A stretch of DNA of 64,000 nt, from positions 256,558 to 320,557 of the forward strand of contig CDMY01000227.1 in NCBI GenBank assembly GCA_001179505.1, read 5' to 3'. The DNA is from Vitrella brassicaformis (Eukaryota > Sar > Vitrellaceae). The notes below the pieces were generated by a model. It did not search any database, was not told where the DNA came from, and was given only the letters and a program-made list of their open reading frames with translations. The position numbers and the translations under genes are program-made. How positions within the stretch are numbered: position 1 is the first letter of the stretch; each line of letters opens with the position of its first letter. This document shows, one piece after another, positions 58,324-64,000 of this stretch.

Positions 58324-61300
58324 CTAGGGCGTGAACACCGTCCTGGGCACATATGGCTCGAACGGCTCGAGCGATGGCGGCGGTCCCTCTGCCGGGAACG
58401 TCTTGACCCAGTCGTTGAATTTGGCGCGGCAGTCCTTGATCTCGGGGTCATCCATGTCGGGGGCCGGGGCCGTCGGCGCGCCGTCCGCCTTGCCTTTCAA
58501 GCTCTCGGTTGGGAGTTTCGAGGCCTGGGTATGGAACTGCCACGCCCAGATGTCCGCATAGTAGACCACCGACTGCATGCGGGGCAGCCGGATCGACTCG
58601 CACTCGCGCAGGATCGTGGGCACCACGTCGGCCGGCAACTCCACATGGCTGTGGCCATTCACATCGGCAGACATTCACACAGGATGAGAACGAAAATGGT
58701 GACCGGTTGAATCACATTTCCTCCTCCTCTGTCCGGTCAATCTTGCCTGGCTTGTGGGTGGTGCCGTTCGTCATGTCGCCGTTGCTCACGGTGGTCGTGT
58801 TCGGTGCCTGAATGTTTGGCACGTGTTTCTCGAACATGTCGATGAGCACGCTGACGTCCTCAAAGGTCATGTTGGCCCCCTGGCCGGGGCCAGGATAGGG
58901 CGCATGGGCGGCGTCGCCGATCATGATAACGCGGCCCTGTGTGTCAACCGACGAACATACACAGTCAGGCAGGCCATCGAGCATCTTCTCATTGCAGGCC
59001 ACTGTTACCTTGGGTGTGGTGATGGTGGATGTGGCGGCCCTGTCGTAGATGCACCGCTCGTAGATCTTCTCCTCCGGTGTGGCCCCCACCATGCAAATGA
59101 TCTCCGACATGTCGGGCTGCGTCTCACCGGCCGGTATCTGCGGCTTCCCACCCTCTTGGCCGATAGGCACTGCCAGGTCAGTGCCGTCACGCAGGCCACG
59201 AAGTAGGTGCTCTTTGAGACCTTGGCGCCCCGCAACGGCGCGGTGACCGGCCTTGGACAACTCAGGCACTCGGATCTGAACACAAAAGCACAGTCAATCG
59301 AATGTGCGGGTCAATGAGAATCTATTGACTGTGTAAGATTCGAGGGCTTTGTGTCCATATGTGCAAGTGCGTGGGTCACCCACCTGCCAGAAGACGTGTG
59401 TGCCGACATCAATGATATACGCCAAGACGTTCGGGCAGTCTGATGTGAGGGCGACTGTGCCGCGCTCTGTGTAGGGCAGCGGCACGCCCTCGGACTCGGC
59501 GTAGCGCGCGATGTCCTGCAACGCAACAAGTACCAGATTATGAATATACACTTGTAGAGAGGCGTCGATGGCCGGCTCCTACTTCTTTCTTGACGAGTGC
59601 GTTCCAGTTGAGGAAGCCATGGTACTTGGGCGGGTCCTCGATCATCAGCGCCGCAGCAGCCGACCCCTGGCCGTCTTTCGTGACCTGCATTACGCCGTCG
59701 CGCTTCTCACGATGCCGCGATAAGATCTGGGGCCGGAGGGCCGAGAAAGCGCCGTCGACAGCCACGATCATCTTGGCCCTGGAAGATGAGTGCACTCACA
59801 GGGAAGGATGGCCACGGCTGGGGTGATTCCGTGTAATGGTCGGTCACACTGACCTGACTTGCTCGTTCCTGCCCTCGAACACGAGTGTCGCGCCGGTGTC
59901 GTCCTCAGTGAAGTCGCGACCGCCGCAGCTGCAGTGGATGACCTCGTCGGGCACGTGGGAGGCGAAGATGTTCTGTGCCTTGGTCCAGCGGATGGTCACC
60001 TCGCCGTTGCCCTTCTTATCGACGCGGATTGTCTTGACCTGGATGGATGAGCACCACGACATACAGCAGGGATAGGTATGTGGGCGCATATGAAAGTATG
60101 TGTACCTCCTTGCCCAGCATGCGTTGATGTAGGGCTACGGTCGGGTCCATGACGCCAGAGGCCAACATGGTATCTGCAATGTCGCACTTCACCCGCCTCA
60201 CTGCCGATATTCCGTTCGTGAAGGCCATGAAAATGCCCTGCACACACGGCACAATCAACAGTGGAAAGGGTCCTTCCCATCTCCCTCTCTCTCTCTGTCT
60301 GTCTCTGGCTGACCTGCGATGCATTTCTCAGAGCAGGGGCACGCTCAAACACATGGGCGTCGATGCCACGACATCTGACGTACACACACGTACACACAGA
60401 GACCATCATCACACAGGAAGTAGTAGATATCTCTCCCCTCTCCCGGCCACACTCACTCACCTCAGCCCGGCGCACAGCAGCAGGCCGCCAAGCCCACCTC
60501 CGACAATGGCCACGTCCACATGCGTCGGCAGTGGCTTTGCCGCAGCCAACAGGGGCCGCGACACGCCCATCGTCGATGGCCGCAGCACCATGTGCTCCAA
60601 CGTCGTCCCACACGCCTGCACCAAACAACCACACCGTGCACGGACACCATCTTTCCCAGCCCGCCCACCTACCTGTTGTATCTTCTCGCATGTGGCTGGT
60701 GTGGACAGTTCAAAATGGCCCGTGAGGCCTCCATCGATCCTGGCGCTGCGGACGGCCTCTTGGATGGCGATGAAGACGGATGTGCTGCCGAGGAGGGGCG
60801 GCTCGCCCACCGCCTTGCTGCTCGCGAAGCCCTGGGGATGGGAGGTCTTCTCCAACAGACGCACGCGCATGTCACTGAAGCACAGAGAGAGAGAGAGAGA
60901 GAGAGGTGCACAGTGTTTGTTAGTATGTTGTGTGGTGGTTGGGGGGACGGGCGTACGTTGGGATATCGCCGGCGAGTGGTGGTTTGTATTCCCACGTGCC
61001 GTCGGTGAGGAGGCGGCCGGTCGACTCGTCGATGACCACCTCCTCGCTCGTGTGGAAGCCGATGCCCTGCAGTGCATGTCACAATATGCGGGACACACAC
61101 CGAATGAATGCGGCACACGCAAGGCACAAGACATGTGCTCTCTCTGTGTATGACGCACCATGACCAGCGCGCCCTCAGCCTGCCCGATGTCAATCAAAGG
61201 ATTCAGACTCCTTTACACACACAGCATACAAACCCCAAAGATTACCACACATGGAAGTCCCCATTTCTTTCCCTCCCTTCCTCCCGCCCTCCCTCTATCC

Positions 61301-64000
61301 TCCCCTCCCTCTCGCGTACTTGCCGCAGTCGTAGAGCATCTCGCAGTAGTGGATGCGCCTCTCCCCTGTCAGCACGTCGATCTCCACCTCACTCACGGCC
61401 GCGCCATAGGTGTCGTAGAACTCAAAAGGCTTGCCGCTGAGGGGCTTGTACTCGCCCTGCTGCTGCAGGCTCACCTTGGCCCCATCAGCTGCCGTGATGA
61501 CCTCTCGCCACCTGTCCGCCACACTCGCGTCACCCTGCGCACACAACACACACACACATGAAGACAGTGCGATGGTGTGAGTGACCTACGGACACACCCA
61601 CCGGTTTGCAGAAGGGCATGAGTTTGTCCACGAGCTTGGTGGCCGCGTCGTGGATGGCCCAGCACATCCTCTCTGATGCGGTTGAGCCGGCCGATGGGCC
61701 GGGGTTGGGCATGAATGCCGTGTCCAGGTCGGCCATGCGCACCAGGGAGGTGGGGAGCGCCTCGCCGAACAGACCCATTCCCAGGGTCTCGCACGCCGTC
61801 TGGGAGATGGATACATACACACATCATGGGCGACAGGCTGATGGACGTGGTGTGTGTTTGTGCGCGTGTGTGTGTGTGTGTGTGTGTGTGTATTTACCTG
61901 GACGGTTTTGATGGAGAGACCCTGGCCCATCTCCACCCCCTCATGATGCAACACAACGCTGCCATCCTGCATCCAGGCACCATAGACACACAGACACACA
62001 CACGAGGCATGCAGACACACCAGTGTCCTCTGATATACGCACCTTGTAGACGTTGATGAGTGCACTGCTGAAACTGAGCGGCCGAGGGTACCGCAACGTC
62101 GTCATCGCCAGGCCCCTCTTGCGCCACCGGTTGGCGGTGTTGAACCGCTCCACCTCACTCTTCCGCCCCTCCCACCCACTGGTGGCCTTGAGCTCCTCCC
62201 ATATCCTCGGCAACACATACGGCTCAGTCAGGGTGCGTGGTGGGGGCATCGGGCGGCCCATCATCGACACGGACGGGGGGCACATGTCTGTTGCCGTGGG
62301 CGAGTAGAAGTTGGTCTCGCGGACGGCTGATGGGTCCAGGTCGAGATGGTGAGCGATGCGCTGCAGCACCGACTCGATGAAGGTGGACGCCTCGGGGCCT
62401 GAATGGCGAACCAACACGTGGGAATGTGTGTTGGGGGGGGTGTGTGTGTGTGGTGGGGGTACCTCCTGGGCCTCTGACGGGAACTCTGAGAGGGAGGTTG
62501 GCCGTGTACATCTTGGTGGCGACGTGCAGGTGAGGGATGCTGTAGGTCTGGTCCACTGTCTCGGTGGCCTCCTTGCACCCGATGATGGCGCCGCCCTGCG
62601 TGACGCCACACACACACACACACAAACAGAAGGAATCGCACAATCGGCCTACGCACACATGATATCGGCATATCAGCGCACCGGCACGGCCCCCGTGATG
62701 GCGTGTATGGTGGCCCTGAGAGCGTGGATGCGCCCCTTTTCGTCCACGGCAACAGCATACTCAAACTCCATCTCCTCACTGACACCAAGACATAGCCATC
62801 GACACAGACAATGATCGGCATCGACCCCAGTGCCTCTACGCCGTACCGTCCTCCGGTCATGGCGCAGTCCTGGTTCCGGTTGAGAACGAGCCGCACCGGG
62901 CGGTTGGTGGCCTTGGCGGCCACGGCCGCGTTGACGGCGTGGGGGATGGACAAAAAGGCCTTGCCGCCAAATCCGCCACCCAATCGACTGAAAGTCACAC
63001 AGACAAGGGAATGGACAATGGTTGGATGGTGTGTGTGTGAGGGACTTTCGCTCACCGAATCCTGATGTTGACCTTGTTGTGGGGGACATTGAGAGCACTA
63101 GCCACACTCGCATGTGTGTACTGCGGCCCCTGTGTGCTGGACCACACTGTCATCGTCCCGTCCTCGTCAGGCACCGCATACGCCGCCTGTGGCTCCATGT
63201 AGAAGTGCAGCTGGCTCCCGCACTCAACCACACCTCGCAGCACGTGCAGACCACCCTCTTTCGACCCCTCTGCCGCCAGCAGGTCGTCGAACTGCGAGAC
63301 GTCGCCCTTCTTGGCCTCCATGGGGATGGGTGTGAGGGTGCTGGCTGCCCTGGCCTGGGCGAGTGTGACGACAGGCGGCTTGACGTCGTCCCAGGTGAGC
63401 TTGACGAGCTTGATGGCCTGCTCTGCCGCTGCGGACGTGGTGCCGAGCGCCAAGGCGGCCGGCTGCCCGAAGTACTTGGACCTGCCGCCGATGGGCACCA
63501 TCACCTCCATCAGAGGCTTCCCTGCGACACACAGAAACACATGCATTGCATCCCTTCACCTGATGCCTCTTGGTGCTGTGTTGCGTACCGAATAAGGAGA
63601 AAATGTTGGTCCCAGGGATGTCAGCAGCGGTCACCACCTTGACGACCCCTTCCACCCTCTCGGCCGCACTGCCGTCCACCGCCACCAGCCTGGCGTTGCC
63701 CTGGTCGCTCCCGACGTACACGCCGTACAGCGCCCCCTTGCCCACATGGACGTCCCCGGTATACCTCGCCTCGCCGCTCGACACAAGATGCGCGTCAGGC
63801 TTGGGCAGTGGCTGCCACAGCACCGCGCCACCCTTGCCATCCGCCCTCCTTGTCTTCTCGCGTCCGTCTCTCTCCAGCTGTTCGGTCGACTCATCGACGG
63901 GAAGCACTTTGCCCATGGCGGGGTGGGATGACGGGACGGGCGGGGTGCTGAGGGACAGCTGTGGCTCGGCCGCCGAGAGGATGGATTGTGCGGGGGCGGT
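58324..64000 (-). CDS. Xanthine dehydrogenase fused to FAD-dependent monooxygenase (partial at 5' end)
   Basis: The gene runs off the right edge, so the expected iron-sulfur and FAD domains are not seen. In the window is the molybdenum part: SSGEARYTGDVHVG, AADIPGTNIFSLF, GQPAALALG, FYMEPQ, RLGGGFGGKAFLS, MTGGR, EGVEMGQGLSIK and SSKAVGEPPLLGSTSVF, which holds the catalytic Glu. The C-terminal motif STPATCEKIQQ ends at a GTAGGT donor. The next exon reads on in phase (ACGTTLEHMVLRPSTMG...) into VDVAIVGGGLGGLLLCAGLR, the FAD-binding start of a monooxygenase. That part continues with AVDGAFSALRPQIL, HGFLNWNALV, GRVIMIGDAAHAPYPGPGQG and a C-terminal helical section, and stops at 58324-58326. The second part resembles FAD urate hydroxylase and related aromatic hydroxylases. 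Together they would turn hypoxanthine to urate and beyond. Both family calls are confident; the fusion rests on the splice reading and the exact substrate of the second part is inferred. Confidence 0.85.

Noticed and set aside
60457-60591. Independent start of the monooxygenase at the ATG 60589-60591
   Set aside because: The exon containing this ATG is entered from a good splice acceptor in the same phase as the xanthine dehydrogenase C-terminus, and no stop lies between. It remains possible as an extra transcript, but the fusion is the simplest reading.

Overview
The window is nuclear DNA from an intron-rich, gene-dense, GC-rich eukaryote. Nearly every gene is broken by short introns of about 40-110 nt with GT-AG or GC-AG ends, and there are no operons, Shine-Dalgarno sites or bacterial features. 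The gene content (EF-hand proteins, a formate/nitrite-type transporter, an SLC44 transporter, a PB1-type MAP3K, unclassifiable coiled-coil proteins) would suit an alveolate alga such as the chromerid Vitrella. That placement is inference; nothing in the sequence proves it. Gene models were built by hand from splice sites and reading-frame continuity. Where the phase arithmetic closed over every exon I say so.

Layout. 0.8-2.4 kb: TFIIB (-), then two tRNA-like box A/B segments. 2.9-9.9 kb: a large and a small coiled-coil protein (+). 10.3-14 kb: a divergent pair, a Gfo/Idh/MocA oxidoreductase (-) and a proline-rich basic protein (+). 14.3-20.9 kb: a long EF-hand/coiled-coil/SPRY protein (+). 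21.5-27.6 kb: a divergent pair, an SLC44 choline-transporter-like protein (-) and an ACOT9-type acyl-CoA thioesterase (+). 28-32.5 kb: a short-chain dehydrogenase (-), an MFS monocarboxylate-type transporter (-) and a small secreted Cys-rich protein (+). 33.3-39.5 kb: a divergent pair, a multi-EF-hand protein (-) and a DEDDy 3'-5' exonuclease with a C-terminal membrane segment (+). 40-45 kb: a membrane-anchored type-B carboxylesterase (-) and poorly resolved genes. 45.9-47.9 kb: a formate/nitrite transporter (+). 50-53.6 kb: a divergent pair, Y14/RBM8A (-) and a PB1-containing MAP3K (+). 53.6-55.9 kb: unresolved repetitive sequence. 55.9-57.1 kb: a P-loop sulfotransferase-like protein (+). 58.3-64 kb: a xanthine dehydrogenase running off the right edge (-).

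The strongest discovery candidate is that last gene. The molybdenum-domain C-terminus of xanthine dehydrogenase is spliced in frame, with no stop, into a complete FAD-dependent monooxygenase that resembles bacterial FAD urate hydroxylase (HpxO type). If real, one polypeptide would carry out hypoxanthine to xanthine to urate to 5-hydroxyisourate. Other notable signals are several frame-proven GC-AG introns, micro-exons of 8, 13 and 16 nt, a recurring GCGAGCTT / GCTCGCA element (often as an inverted repeat) in promoter regions, and a dehydrogenase intron whose expected acceptor reads GG instead of AG.
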